Below, piece by piece: positions 27,528 through 36,676 of a DNA stretch of 64,000 nucleotides (position 1 is its first letter; each line of letters starts with the position of its first letter). Under the pieces are notes generated by a model, which ran no database searches, had not been told where the DNA came from, and saw only the letters and a program-made list of their open reading frames with translations. The DNA lies in the NCBI GenBank assembly GCA_027483795.1, contig JAIXTT010000112.1, positions 17,539-81,538 on the forward strand. The letters are read 5' to 3'. Position numbers and translations under genes: made by a program. Source of the DNA: Hyphomicrobiales bacterium. GTDB lineage: Bacteria > Pseudomonadota > Alphaproteobacteria > Rhizobiales > Beijerinckiaceae.

Positions 27528-29015
27528 ATGAGCACCCTCGACAATCTGATGATGGGTTTCGGGATCGCGCTGACCCCGATGAATCTCCTCTGGGCGCTGT
27601 GCGGCGTCACCGTCGGCACGGCGATCGGCGTGCTGCCCGGCCTCGGGCCGGGCCTGACCATCGCGCTGCTCCTGCCGATCACCTACAAGGTCGATCCGAC
27701 CGCGGCCTTCATCCTCTTCGCCGGCATCTATTACGGCGCGATGTACGGCGGCTCGACGACCTCGATCCTCATCAACACGCCCGGCGAAAGCGCCTCCATC
27801 GTCACCTCGCTCGAGGGGCACAAGATGGCCAAGCGCGGGCGCGCGGGCGCGGCGCTCGCCACCGCCGCGGTCGGCTCCTTCATCGCGGGCCAGATCGGCA
27901 CGCTGGGCATCGCCTTCCTCGCCGAGCCCGTGGTGAATCTGGCGCTGAAATTCGGCCCGGCCGAATATTTCGCGCTGATGGTGCTCTGTTTCGTCACCGT
28001 CTCGGCCGTGCTGGGCTCCTACGCCCTGCGCGGACTGACGGCGCTGGCGATCGGCCTGTTCTTCGGCCTGATCGGCGTCGATCTCCAGACGGGGCAGGCG
28101 CGCTTCCATTTCGGCGTCATGGAACTGCTCGACGGCATTTCCGTGCTGATCGTCGCCGTCGGCCTTTTCGCGATCGGCGAGACGCTGCATCTCGCCGCGA
28201 CGAAGCGGGAGGAGGAGAAGGCGCTCGAACTCGACGGTCCGGTCGGCATGACCAAGGAGGACTGGAAGCGCTCCTGGAAGCCTTGGCTGCGCGGCACCGC
28301 CTTCGGCTTCCCGATCGGCGCGATGCCCGCGGGCGGCGCGGAGATCCCGACCTTCCTGTCCTATTACACCGAGAAGAAGCTCACCAAGCATCCCGAGGAA
28401 TTCGGCAAGGGCGCCATCGAGGGCGTCGCCGGGCCCGAGGCCGCCAACAACGCCTCGGCGGCGGGCGTGCTGGTGCCGCTGCTCACGCTCGGCCTGCCGA
28501 CCTCGGCCACGGCCGCGATCATGCTCTCGGCCTTCACGAGCTACGGCATCAATCCCGGCCCGCAGCTCCTGCAGACGCAGGGCCCGCTCGTCTGGACGCT
28601 GATCGCGAGCCTGCTGATCGGCAATCTCATGCTGCTGGTGCTCAACCTGCCGCTGATCCGGATCTGGGTGAAGCTCCTGAAGATCCCCGCACCGCAGATG
28701 TATGCGGGCATCCTCGTCTTCGCGACCATCGGCACCTACGGCATCAGCCGTTCGGTCGTCGATCTCGTCCTGCTCTATGTCGTGGGCTTTCTCGGCTTCC
28801 TGATGCGCCGTTTCGACTTCCCCACCGCGCCCGTCATCATCGGCCTCATTCTCGGCCCGATGGCGGAGCAGGAATTCCGCCGCGCGATGACGATCTCCAA
28901 CGGCGACATGATGATCTTCATCGACAAGCCGATCGCGCTGTCGCTTCTCGTGATCGCGGCGCTCGCCGCGCTCGGGCCGAAGCTCTGGTCGATGCTGACG
29001 GCCCGGCGCGGCTGA
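27528..29015 (+). CDS. tctA: Tripartite tricarboxylate transporter large membrane subunit (TctA)
   Basis: 495 residues, about twelve membrane helices. Both family repeats are visible: [21 protein letters not shown] at the N-terminus with [14 protein letters not shown], and the second half with [28 protein letters not shown]. These Gly-rich hairpins form the substrate site. Length matches the family. Its stop is followed by a bidirectional hairpin, ending the organic-acid operon. Confidence 0.95.
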   Translation: MSTLDNLMMGFGIALTPMNLLWALCGVTVGTAIGVLPGLGPGLTIALLLPITYKVDPTAAFILFAGIYYGAMYGGSTTSILINTPGESASIVTSLEGHKMAKRGRAGAALATAAVGSFIAGQIGTLGIAFLAEPVVNLALKFGPAEYFALMVLCFVTVSAVLGSYALRGLTALAIGLFFGLIGVDLQTGQARFHFGVMELLDGISVLIVAVGLFAIGETLHLAATKREEEKALELDGPVGMTKEDWKRSWKPWLRGTAFGFPIGAMPAGGAEIPTFLSYYTEKKLTKHPEEFGKGAIEGVAGPEAANNASAAGVLVPLLTLGLPTSATAAIMLSAFTSYGINPGPQLLQTQGPLVWTLIASLLIGNLMLLVLNLPLIRIWVKLLKIPAPQMYAGILVFATIGTYGISRSVVDLVLLYVVGFLGFLMRRFDFPTAPVIIGLILGPMAEQEFRRAMTISNGDMMIFIDKPIALSLLVIAALAALGPKLWSMLTARRG

Positions 29016-29032
29016 GGCGACGGACGAGGACG

Positions 29033-29052
29033 GTCGGGCGCCTGCGCCCGAC
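29033..29052. terminator. Bidirectional hairpin between tctA and the DUF1330 gene
   Basis: Perfect 9-bp stem GTCGGGCGC / GCGCCCGAC with a 2-nt centre, placed between two convergent stop codons (29015 and 29056). No T tract on either side. Confidence 0.5.
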
Positions 29053-29055
29053 ACC

Positions 29056-29340
29056 CTATTCCACGGCGAACAGCGTCAACCGCATCGCCCGCGTTCGCAC
29101 GGGCAGCAGGGCCGCATATTCCGGGCCGTCCGCCCATCGCCGCGCCTGCTCGGCATCGGGGAATTCGATCTCCACCACCGCGTCGAAATCGCCGCAATTC
29201 AGCTCGTTCCACGCCGTGAAGGACTTGGCGCCGCGATGGCGGATCACGCCTCCATAGGCGGCGATCGTCGCGCCCACGCCGCCGCGATAGACCTCGAAGG
29301 CGTCCGGATCGAGAAGCTTGATGAGCCCGATGATCTTCAT
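29056..29340 (-). CDS. DUF1330 domain protein
   Basis: 94-residue small dimeric alpha-beta barrel type protein. It shows the DUF1330 pattern with KIIGLIKLLDPDAFEVYR, VVEIEFPDAEQARRW and a closing RLTLFAVE. Function of the family is unknown. The ATG at 29340 has AAAGGA five bases upstream, better than the ATG two codons earlier. It stands alone between convergent tctA and the aminotransferase gene. Confidence 0.85.
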   Translation of the reverse strand: MKIIGLIKLLDPDAFEVYRGGVGATIAAYGGVIRHRGAKSFTAWNELNCGDFDAVVEIEFPDAEQARRWADGPEYAALLPVRTRAMRLTLFAVE

Positions 29341-29416
29341 GGTCATCCTTTCTCGCGGCAGGGCCGGGGCGAGGCCGATCGTGCGGCCGGCGACGGGGTT
29401 CGCGAGCGCTCCCCCC

Positions 29417-30802
29417 TCAGAGGCTCCGTGCCGCGGTTTCGATCGCGTCGCCGAGGCGCTCGACCAGCATGCCGATCTCGCGCTCGTCGATGATCAGCGG
29501 GGGACACAGCGCGATCGTGTCGCCGATCGCGCGCACGAACAGGCCGTTGCGCTCCGCCGCCTGCGCGACCGCCGGCCCGAAGCGTCGTTCCGGCGCGAAG
29601 AAGCGCCGCGGCGCGCGGCTCTCCACGAGCCTCACGCCCGCCAAGAGGCCGCGCCCGCGGATCAGGCCCACGACGTCGATCCCGCCGAGGCGGCGGCGCA
29701 GCGCATCGAAGAATACGGGCTCGAGCCGCCGCACCCGTTCGACGATCTCGTCCTCCTCATAGATGCGGATCGCTTCGCGGGCGACGGCCGCACCCACCGG
29801 ATGGCCCGAATAGGTCATGGTCAGGCCGAACAGCGGCAGTCGGTCGCTCTGCGCCAGCATGGCCTCGAAGACCCGGCCGTTGATCAGCAGCGCCGAAATC
29901 GGAAAATAGGCGCTCGACAGTCCCTTCGCGCAGACCAGCAGATCCGGCGAAAGCCCCATCGTCGTGCTGCCGAACATCTCGCCCGTCCGCCCGAAGGCCG
30001 TCACCACCTCGTCGGCGACGAGCAGGATGTCGTAGCGGCGCAGGATCGCCTGAAGCCCTTCGAAATAGCCTTCCGGCGGCACGATCACCCCGCCCGCCGC
30101 GAGGATCGGCTCGGTGAAGAAGGCCGCGATCGTCTCCGGTCCTTCCGCAAGGATGCGCTCTTCGAGCTCCCGCAGGAGCCGCGCCGTGAAGTCCGCCTCG
30201 GTCTCGCCCGGCGCACCCTCGTCGAAGAAGTCCGGGCAGCGCACATGCAGGAAGCCGTCGAGCGGCAGGTTGAACTGGTCATGCGCGTAATCCGCGCCCG
30301 TCAGGCTGGCCGAGGCGATCGTGTTGCCGTGATAGGCCTTGCGATGGGCGAGGAATTTCCGCCGCTCGGGCTTGCCCGCGGCGTTCCAGTAATACCAGCA
30401 CAGCCGCGCCGCGCAGTCGGCCGATTCCGAGCCCGAATTGGCGAACCAGACCCGCGCCGTCGGCATCGGCGCGATCGAGACGAGTTTTTCCGCGAGTTCG
30501 ATCACGGGAGGATGCGAACGGCCGTTGGTGAGATGGCCGTAGGCGAGCTTCTCCATCTGCTCGCTGCAGGCCTTCACGAGGCGCTTCTCGCCGTAGCCGA
30601 GCGAGATGCACCAGAGGCCCGACATGCCCTCGATATAGTCCTTCCCCTCGACGTCGCGGACCATCACGCCCCGACCGCTCTCGATGACCTTGGGCCCGGC
30701 CTCCATGTGCCGGCGCAGATTGGTCAGCCCGTGCACCACCGACGCCTTGTCGCGCGCTTCGAGCGAATTGGGCCGGGGGTCGTCGGCGCGGAAGTCGGTC
30801 AT
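29417..30802 (-). CDS. Class III (omega) aminotransferase
   Basis: 461 residues. PLP site: Asp264 in LVADEVVTAF and Lys293 in CAKGLSSAYFP; NSGSESADCA and the AYHGNT loop bind phosphate and ring. The N-terminal MSGLWCISLGYG is typical of omega-amino acid:pyruvate or putrescine-type transaminases. Acceptor and donor cannot be fixed from sequence. Ribosome site GGAGACG precedes the ATG at 30802. It is divergent from a small secreted protein and not in an obvious pathway cluster. Confidence 0.92.
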   Translation of the reverse strand: MTDFRADDPRPNSLEARDKASVVHGLTNLRRHMEAGPKVIESGRGVMVRDVEGKDYIEGMSGLWCISLGYGEKRLVKACSEQMEKLAYGHLTNGRSHPPVIELAEKLVSIAPMPTARVWFANSGSESADCAARLCWYYWNAAGKPERRKFLAHRKAYHGNTIASASLTGADYAHDQFNLPLDGFLHVRCPDFFDEGAPGETEADFTARLLRELEERILAEGPETIAAFFTEPILAAGGVIVPPEGYFEGLQAILRRYDILLVADEVVTAFGRTGEMFGSTTMGLSPDLLVCAKGLSSAYFPISALLINGRVFEAMLAQSDRLPLFGLTMTYSGHPVGAAVAREAIRIYEEDEIVERVRRLEPVFFDALRRRLGGIDVVGLIRGRGLLAGVRLVESRAPRRFFAPERRFGPAVAQAAERNGLFVRAIGDTIALCPPLIIDEREIGMLVERLGDAIETAARSL

Positions 30803-31003
30803 GCGAGGCGTCTCCGAAGGGCCGGAAGGGGCGGAATCCCGAAACCGACGTCCGGCCCCTTGTCACGGGGATCGCGGCCGCCGGTCAAGACCCGGATCAG
30901 GCCCTTCGCATCTTGAAATCGTCCCCCCGTGACGAAGAATCCGCCCGCGGGACCGTTCCGTCCGAGAATCCGGCGGTCCGTGTCCCGGCGTCGAGAGCTT
31001 CGC

Positions 31004-31546
31004 ATGAACCGTACGCGTTCGATCATGATGTTCCTGCTGCTGCCGCCGGTCGCGGCGATCATGGTCGCGGCCGCCGTCGCCCTCCTGTCGGCGCGCGAGG
31101 AACCGCGCGTCGCCGCGGCGCCCGTCCCCGCCGCTGCACCGCCCGACCGTCTCCGCATCCGGTGGGATCCTCGGCAGGAGCCGTGGGACGGGCTCACCCT
31201 CCTCAACGAAGGCCGCAGACCGCTCGAGGTCGCCGAAGTCCTGCTCAACGGCCGGGAGGACTGCCGCCTCCGCTTCGTCGATCCCGCAAAGACGCAGACC
31301 GCTCCCGGCTCCGTCGCGCGCATGGAACTCGTCGCCTATGCGCTGTTCTCGCTGAACACGGCGGGCTTCTTCTTCGACGCGCGCGGCGAACTCGCCCGCA
31401 ACGCCGCCGGGTCCGCCGTCCTGCGCACGGGCGACCGCGCGATCCTCGTCAAGCCGCCGCGCTGCGGGGCGATCGTACGCGCTCTCGTGCGCACGGATCG
31501 GGGCACGTTCGAAATCGCCTTCGACCGGCCCTATACGGGGCGATGA
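31004..31546 (+). CDS. Membrane-anchored hypothetical protein
   Basis: 180 residues. One N-terminal hydrophobic segment (about residues 8-30) suggests an anchored or secreted protein; the rest is a small beta-rich domain (LRIRWDPRQEPWDGLTLLN, GTFEIAFDRPYTG). Two cysteines (DCRLRF and PPRCGAI) could form a disulfide. No family recognised. The ATG at 31004 directly precedes the basic-hydrophobic signal; an earlier start would add 25 Arg-rich residues. Confidence 0.6.
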   Translation: MNRTRSIMMFLLLPPVAAIMVAAAVALLSAREEPRVAAAPVPAAAPPDRLRIRWDPRQEPWDGLTLLNEGRRPLEVAEVLLNGREDCRLRFVDPAKTQTAPGSVARMELVAYALFSLNTAGFFFDARGELARNAAGSAVLRTGDRAILVKPPRCGAIVRALVRTDRGTFEIAFDRPYTGR

Positions 31547-31668
31547 ATCCCCGGCCGCTCGGCCGCCGCCCTCATCGTCCTGCATGACCCCGGCGCAACC
31601 TGCGCTTTACATGCAGATCTCGGCTCGCCATGGTGTGCACCCCGCGACCGATCGCAGAGGCGGCGTTC

Positions 31669-32697
31669 ATGCGTATCCTGTCCTTCCTGCTCGTCCTGCT
31701 CTCCGGCCCTCTTTCGGCCGCGGCGCAACCGATGTCCGACGAAGCCTTCGGCGCGCATGTCGCCAAGCATTTCCGGGACGGCCCTCCCGCGGGCGCGGCG
31801 ACCGAAATCGCTCTGCGCGTGACGGCGCTGCCGACGGGCGAATTCGTCGCCGTCCGCGTTCCGGTCCCCGCGACCAAGGACGGCTGGGCGAACACGCATG
31901 TGCTGGTCGGCTGCGACGACCGTCCCGAGACCAAACCTTGGACGGCCTATCGGCTGACCGCAGGCTCCGACTTCGTCCATTTCGACGACACCGAGGCCTA
32001 TGAGACGCGGCAGGCGCCGCGCTTCTCGATCCTCGTCAACGGCTGCAAGCTCGTCGAAGCGGCGGCGGCGGGCGAGCCGATCTCGGCACAGGAGCGCAAT
32101 CTCACGCTCCGCCACTTCCATGAAAATCTCCATCCGGGGCCGACCTTCCTCTGCCCCGACGTCACGAAATGCTCGGGTCTCGCGCGCACGGTGCTGGCCG
32201 AGAGCGGCGGCGTTCATCGTCTGGGCCTCGCCGACATCGCGCTCGTCCAGCCCTATCAGGTGCTGCGTCAGGCCTTTCCCGCCGATCGGCAGAAGCTGAG
32301 GACCGAAAGCGGGGCCTTTTCGGAGGCCGTGGTCAAGGAATGCCGGATCCCGCGGCGGATCACGGCCGAGGACCCGCACGGCAATCCGGAGGGGACCGAC
32401 CGCTTCGCGCCCTGCGTGGCGAAGGCCTATGCGCGGCAGCGGGGCGTCTGGCTCGCGGCGGTCGCCGCGGTCGGCGTGCCCGGCGCGACGGAGGAGGCCC
32501 GTCGCCCGGCGGAGGAGCACCGCTTCCTGCAGTTCCTCCTCAAATTCCACGGATATCTGCCCGAATCGACCCGGATCGACGGCGCCTACGGCGAGGCCAC
32601 CCGCGGCGCGATCACGGCCGCGCAGACGGCGGCGGGCCTGCCCGCGGACGGCTATATGAGCGAGGCGCTGGCCGAGCATCTCCGCGGCAAGCCGTGA
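31669..32697 (+). CDS. Secreted protein with C-terminal peptidoglycan-binding domain
   Basis: 342 residues. MRILSFLLVLLSGPLSAAAQP is a clear Sec signal peptide, which fixes the start at 31669. The central 200 residues are unrecognised and contain several cysteines. The last 55 residues (FLQFLLKFHGYLPESTRIDG, TRGAITAAQTAAGLPADGYM) form a PGB_1-type three-helix peptidoglycan-binding domain. Probably a periplasmic cell-wall associated protein. Its end runs into a 27-bp tandem repeat shared with the opposing gene. Confidence 0.75.
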   Translation: MRILSFLLVLLSGPLSAAAQPMSDEAFGAHVAKHFRDGPPAGAATEIALRVTALPTGEFVAVRVPVPATKDGWANTHVLVGCDDRPETKPWTAYRLTAGSDFVHFDDTEAYETRQAPRFSILVNGCKLVEAAAAGEPISAQERNLTLRHFHENLHPGPTFLCPDVTKCSGLARTVLAESGGVHRLGLADIALVQPYQVLRQAFPADRQKLRTESGAFSEAVVKECRIPRRITAEDPHGNPEGTDRFAPCVAKAYARQRGVWLAAVAAVGVPGATEEARRPAEEHRFLQFLLKFHGYLPESTRIDGAYGEATRGAITAAQTAAGLPADGYMSEALAEHLRGKP

Positions 32698-32705
32698 CGG
32701 CAAGC

Positions 32706-32759
32706 CGCGGACGCGGCCCCGTCATCTCTTCTCGCGGACGCGGCCCCGTCACTTCTTCT
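32706..32759. repeat. 27-bp tandem duplication between convergent genes
   Basis: Two adjacent 27-bp units beginning CGCGGACGCGGCCCCGTCA (32706 and 32733, a few mismatches at the unit end) plus the start of a third at 32760. The second unit includes the stop codon of the opposing lipoprotein gene. Confidence 0.8.
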
Positions 32760-33132
32760 CGCGGACATAGACGAAGGCGGGCTTGTTCTTTTCCTTGAGC
32801 TTCAGGCGGTCGCCGTCGAGGATCAGCGTCATCCGGCCCGTCGGCTTCTTGTCCTTCACGTTCTCGCAGGCGGCTCCGTCCTCGACGCCGATCTTTTCGA
32901 CCGTGCAGCGGATCGAGCCCTTCATCACCTCCCACGAATTCTTTTCGATGGTCAGGCGGGGCAGGAACATCGCGGCGGCCGTGATCGTCTTGTCGCCCTC
33001 CGCGCCCTTCGGGAAATCGGGCTCCGCACGGGTCAGGTCGGTGCTGAAGGTCCAGGATCCGTCCGGCGAAGCCGGAGAGCAGGCGCCGAGCGCCGCCGCA
33101 AGAATCACGAGAACGGGGAGGGAGGATTTCAC
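32749..33132 (-). CDS. Small lipoprotein
   Basis: 127 residues from the GTG at 33132, which follows AGGAG by nine bases. The N-terminus KSSLPVLVILAAALGAC is a lipoprotein signal with the lipidated cysteine at residue 18. The rest is a beta-rich domain with one Cys pair (IRCTVEK, AACENV) and a Lys-rich tail. No family recognised. Outer-membrane or periplasmic anchoring is likely. Divergent from the MBL-fold gene. Confidence 0.7.
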   Translation of the reverse strand: MKSSLPVLVILAAALGACSPASPDGSWTFSTDLTRAEPDFPKGAEGDKTITAAAMFLPRLTIEKNSWEVMKGSIRCTVEKIGVEDGAACENVKDKKPTGRMTLILDGDRLKLKEKNKPAFVYVREKK

Positions 33133-33311
33133 GGGCGAGGCTCCTGATCGAGGACTTGACCGGGGCAGATAGCGCAACCTTTCCGCTTGTCGATCACTCG
33201 ATACACGACAGAGTCGCACTCGCCCGCGAGCCCGACCGCCTTATATCCCGAAGGCGCCGCCGCCGTACGGCTGTTGCTTTTTCGTGCACGATCATGCTTG
33301 GGAGAGAAGAG

Positions 33312-34271
33312 ATGCCCGTGAATCGTCGTACAGTCCTTACCGGAGCCGTCATGAGCGCCGCCGCTTCCGCCCTGGGTACGCCCTCCCTCGCACAGGCCGT
33401 TCCGGCCGCCGAACAGGCCCCCGGCTTCTATCGCTACAAGGTCGGCGACATCACCGTCACCGCGATCAACGACGGTTACGGCGAGCGTCCGCTCGAAGGC
33501 TTCATCCGCAATGCGGATCTCGCCGCCGTCACCAAGGCCGCGGAGGCGGAATTCTTCCCCGCGCCGGGCCGGGTCCGCATCACCTTCACCACGCTGGTGC
33601 TGCAGACGGGCGGCAAGACCGTGCTGATCGACGTGGGCAACGGCGATGTCGGCGCGCCGACCACGGGCCGCTGGATGGGCAATTTCCGCGCGGCGGGCTT
33701 CGATCCCGCCAAGGTCGATACCGTGCTGATCAGCCATTTCCACGGCGATCACATCAACGGCCTGCGTCTCAAGGACGGGTCCGCCGTCTTCCCGAACGCC
33801 GAAGTCCTCGTCGGCAGCGAGGAATGGGACTTCTGGATGGACGACGGCCGCATGTCGCGCGCGCCCGAGGCCATGCAGGGCGCGTTCGGCAACGTGCGCC
33901 GCGTCTTCGCCCCGATGGCGGCGAAGGTCGGCCGCTATCAGGGCGGCAAGGAGGTCGCGCCCGGCGTCACCGCCGTCTCCGCCTTCGGTCACTCGCCGGG
34001 CCACACCTGCTTCGTGATCGCCTCGGGCTCCGCCAAGCTGATCATGATGTCGGACGTGACCAATCATCCGGGCCTGTTCGTGCGCAATCCCGACTGGTCC
34101 GCCGTCTTCGACATGGACGCCGACATGGCGCGGGCGACCCGCCGGCGCATGCTCGACATGGTCGCGACCGAGCGGCTGCACACCGCCTTCTACCACGCGC
34201 CCTTCCCCGCGACGGGCTTCGTCGCCAAGGACGGCGACGGGTTCCGCTTCGTTCCCGTGCAGTGGTCCTGA
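33312..34271 (+). CDS. Exported MBL-fold metallo-hydrolase
   Basis: 319 residues. NRRTVLTGAVMSAAASALG followed by SLAQA is a Tat signal. The metallo-beta-lactamase fold has the zinc motif SHFHGDHING (HxHxDH), the later GHSPGHTCF histidine, SDVTNHPGL aspartate, and a final histidine in TAFYHAPFP. The layout resembles lactonase-like or SDS-hydrolase-like exported MBL proteins; substrate unknown. GGGAGAG upstream of the ATG at 33312 supports the start. Confidence 0.88.
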   Translation: MPVNRRTVLTGAVMSAAASALGTPSLAQAVPAAEQAPGFYRYKVGDITVTAINDGYGERPLEGFIRNADLAAVTKAAEAEFFPAPGRVRITFTTLVLQTGGKTVLIDVGNGDVGAPTTGRWMGNFRAAGFDPAKVDTVLISHFHGDHINGLRLKDGSAVFPNAEVLVGSEEWDFWMDDGRMSRAPEAMQGAFGNVRRVFAPMAAKVGRYQGGKEVAPGVTAVSAFGHSPGHTCFVIASGSAKLIMMSDVTNHPGLFVRNPDWSAVFDMDADMARATRRRMLDMVATERLHTAFYHAPFPATGFVAKDGDGFRFVPVQWS

Positions 34272-34284
34272 GGGCCGAGGGCGC

Positions 34285-34301
34285 GGCGGGCTCCGCCCGC
34301 C
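34285..34301. terminator. Hairpin between convergent MBL and polysaccharide genes
   Basis: Stem GGCGGGC / GCCCGCC around TCC lies in the 33 bp separating stop codons at 34271 and 34305. Short and without T run; weak bidirectional terminator candidate. Confidence 0.4.
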
Positions 34302-34304
34302 CGC

Positions 34305-35129
34305 TCAGCGGCGCGTCATGGAATCCCGCGCCGCGGCCTTGATCTCCCGCGCCGCCCGGTCGAGCGCCGGGCGGGCCCTGCGGACGAATTCGCGCAGGAT
34401 CGACGCCCCCCGCAGCGCGCGGGGCGCCCATCGCCCGACGATCCCCCGCGCCGCCGCGCCGATCGCGCGCCCCCTGCGCCTCACCCGGACGAGCACCGCC
34501 TTCACCGCCGGCCGCCGAAGGAACCGCAGCACCACGGGCGGCAGGTCGAAGGCCGTCTCCGCCGGCCGTCCTTCATTGAGGACGAGCCCGGCCACGGTCG
34601 CATCCGTCACCTTCAACGCCTCCATCATCGCGGCGAGCATGGTCTCGTCCGTCCGCCCGGTCGCGCAGACGACGAGGACCGCGTCGCAGCTCGCCGCCGC
34701 GATCGCGGTCGGCACCGCCGCCGCCTCCGCCTCGGAAAAGGGCGCCGCCTCCACCACGATCGCTGCATGGCCCGCGAGATCCTCCTCGAACAGCCGCCGC
34801 AGCAGCCGCGCTTCGCGCAGCCCGTAGGCCGCGCGGGGATCCGGCCGGCAGACCAGCCGGTCGAAGCCCGCGGGGTCGCGCCTCAGGCCCGAGCGCGCGC
34901 CCCCGTCGCCGGGCGTCCAGCCGTCCCCGCCTTCGCAGGGCGGCGAGGTCAGATCCACGAGCACCGTGGCGAGCCCGCCGCGCGCCGCCCTCTCGGCGAT
35001 CGCCGGAGCGACCTGCGCCGCCCCGGCCTCCGGTTCCGCCGGGCACAGGCCGACGACCCGCAGACCCCGCCCGATGGTCGAGGCATAGACCGTCTCGATT
35101 TCGAGGGAGTCGGGCGCGAGCATGGTCAC
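34305..35129 (-). CDS. BY-kinase/CpsD-like protein with lost nucleotide-binding motifs
   Basis: 274 residues from the GTG 35129, which overlaps the upstream stop as GTGA (an ATG two codons later is possible). The overall pattern follows polysaccharide tyrosine kinases: GLRVVGLCPAEPEAGAAQ sits where the P-loop should be, VLVDLTSPP where Walker A' should be, AAIVVEAAPF for Walker B, then the matching strand VLVVCATGRTDET and VAGLVLNEGRP. All three nucleotide motifs are altered: no GKT/S lysine, second Asp missing, Walker B Asp replaced by Glu. The C-terminus is Arg-rich, not Tyr-rich. A non-catalytic scaffold in polysaccharide export is my reading. Confidence 0.65.
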   Translation of the reverse strand: MTMLAPDSLEIETVYASTIGRGLRVVGLCPAEPEAGAAQVAPAIAERAARGGLATVLVDLTSPPCEGGDGWTPGDGGARSGLRRDPAGFDRLVCRPDPRAAYGLREARLLRRLFEEDLAGHAAIVVEAAPFSEAEAAAVPTAIAAASCDAVLVVCATGRTDETMLAAMMEALKVTDATVAGLVLNEGRPAETAFDLPPVVLRFLRRPAVKAVLVRVRRRGRAIGAAARGIVGRWAPRALRGASILREFVRRARPALDRAAREIKAAARDSMTRR

Positions 35130-36676
35130 AGACGCGAAAGCAACGCGACCAGAGTGACGCCCTGCAGCACGCCCGAAAGGGTTTCGGTGAAGCCGCGCCA
35201 CTCGCTCTGTCCCTTGTTCGGCACATAGACGAGATCGCCCGCCCGCACCACGGGCACCTTGCGGATGTCGCCCGTCTTGGCGAAGGCGGGCAGGTCGAAG
35301 AGCCGCGCCTCCTCGCGCCCGCCGGTGAAGTTCACCACCACGATCCTGTCCTGCATGGCCTCGTTGCTCGGCCCGCCCGCCTCCGCGAGCAGATCGAGGA
35401 TCGTCATCCGGTCGGCGAAGGGATAACGCCCCGGCCGGCCCACCGCCCCGAGCACCCGCACCGTGGATCCCGCCGAGGCCTCGTCGGTCAGATCCTTGGT
35501 CTTTTCGGGGAAGAAGACCACGTCGCCGGGCCGGACCTTCGGCAACAGCCGCTCGTCGCCCGTCTCCAGATAACGCTGGAAATTCACCGTGGTGGTCTGC
35601 GCGCCTTCGACGCCGCGATGCGACACCCGGACATTGCGCAGATCCGCCTGCAGCGTCGGCCCGCCCGCGACGCTGATGATGTCGAGAAAGCCGAGATTCG
35701 GGTCGAAGGCGTAACGGCCCGCGGCGACCACCTGCCCCATCACGTAGATCGACGCTTCGGGCCGCAGCTTCGTCCACAGCGTGCGCGGGTCCGGCGCGAC
35801 CGTCGGACGCTCGGGCACGAAGATCACGTCGCCCTTTTCCGGGCGCGGCAGCGTACCGACCGCTCCGCCCCGGCGGATGAAGCCGTCGAGATCGACATGG
35901 ATCGCCTCGGTCCCGCCGTCCTTCTTCTTCAGCACCCGCACGCCCGTGAGATCGGCGGTCGGCAGCGGCCCGCCCGCCAGTCCGAGAACCTCGAAAAGCG
36001 TCGCATCGTCGGGGGTCGGGAAGATTCCGGGCGTCTTGACCGATCCCACCACCTGCACCGGCCGTGCGGCCGGCCCGGTCGGCGGCGCCTTGGGATCGAA
36101 CTCGGCCATCACGCTGCCCGCCAGCGGCGTGGCGGGCACGAACAGCATGTCGAGCGGTTCGAGCTTCGGCAGCGACGCCTCGTTCCCGTCGTCGAGATAG
36201 CGGCGATAATCGAAGACGATCACCGTCTCGCCCCGCCGCAGCTGCACGCGGTCGAGCTGGGCGCCCGTGAGCAGGCCGCCCGCCGCGGCGAAGGCGGCCT
36301 GAACGCCCGCATCGGCGGCCAGCTCCACCATGCCCGGGGACTTCACGAAACCCCCGACCGTGATCGGCAGACGCCGCTCGCGCAGCGTGATCTCGAGACG
36401 GCTCGGATCGCGGATGGTGAGCGCGAGCGCGTCGCGGATCAGGGTCCGGGCCTTCGACAGCGGCAGCCCGGCGATCCTTTTCGGTCCGACTTCGGGCAAT
36501 TGCACCAGGCCCGCCCGGTCCACCGTGAAATCCCGGTTCAGCGAAGGCTCGCCCGGCAGCGCCACGAACAGAACGTCGCCCGTGCGCAGCACGGGTTCCT
36601 CCTCCGCGGCCGCAGGAACCGCGAGGCCGAAAAGCGCGACGGCGAGGATCGCGACGAGGCGGAGGAGCCGGATCAT
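35126..36676 (-). CDS. Polysaccharide export protein with SLBB domains (Wza-like)
   Basis: 516 residues. A Sec signal peptide (hydrophobic residues 5-24) precedes the Poly_export domain (LRTGDVLFVALPGEPSLNRD, VDRAGLVQLPEVG) and about four SLBB repeats, recognisable by FVKSPGMVEL, SVKTPGIFPT, GQVVAAGRYAFD and GAVGRPGRYPF. Family members form the periplasmic/outer-membrane export channel. It lacks an obvious lipobox, unlike classical Wza, but the gene just upstream encodes a small lipoprotein. Start overlaps that gene by 4 bp (ATGA), stop overlaps the CpsD-like gene (GTGA). Confidence 0.88.
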   Translation of the reverse strand: MIRLLRLVAILAVALFGLAVPAAAEEEPVLRTGDVLFVALPGEPSLNRDFTVDRAGLVQLPEVGPKRIAGLPLSKARTLIRDALALTIRDPSRLEITLRERRLPITVGGFVKSPGMVELAADAGVQAAFAAAGGLLTGAQLDRVQLRRGETVIVFDYRRYLDDGNEASLPKLEPLDMLFVPATPLAGSVMAEFDPKAPPTGPAARPVQVVGSVKTPGIFPTPDDATLFEVLGLAGGPLPTADLTGVRVLKKKDGGTEAIHVDLDGFIRRGGAVGTLPRPEKGDVIFVPERPTVAPDPRTLWTKLRPEASIYVMGQVVAAGRYAFDPNLGFLDIISVAGGPTLQADLRNVRVSHRGVEGAQTTTVNFQRYLETGDERLLPKVRPGDVVFFPEKTKDLTDEASAGSTVRVLGAVGRPGRYPFADRMTILDLLAEAGGPSNEAMQDRIVVVNFTGGREEARLFDLPAFAKTGDIRKVPVVRAGDLVYVPNKGQSEWRGFTETLSGVLQGVTLVALLSRL

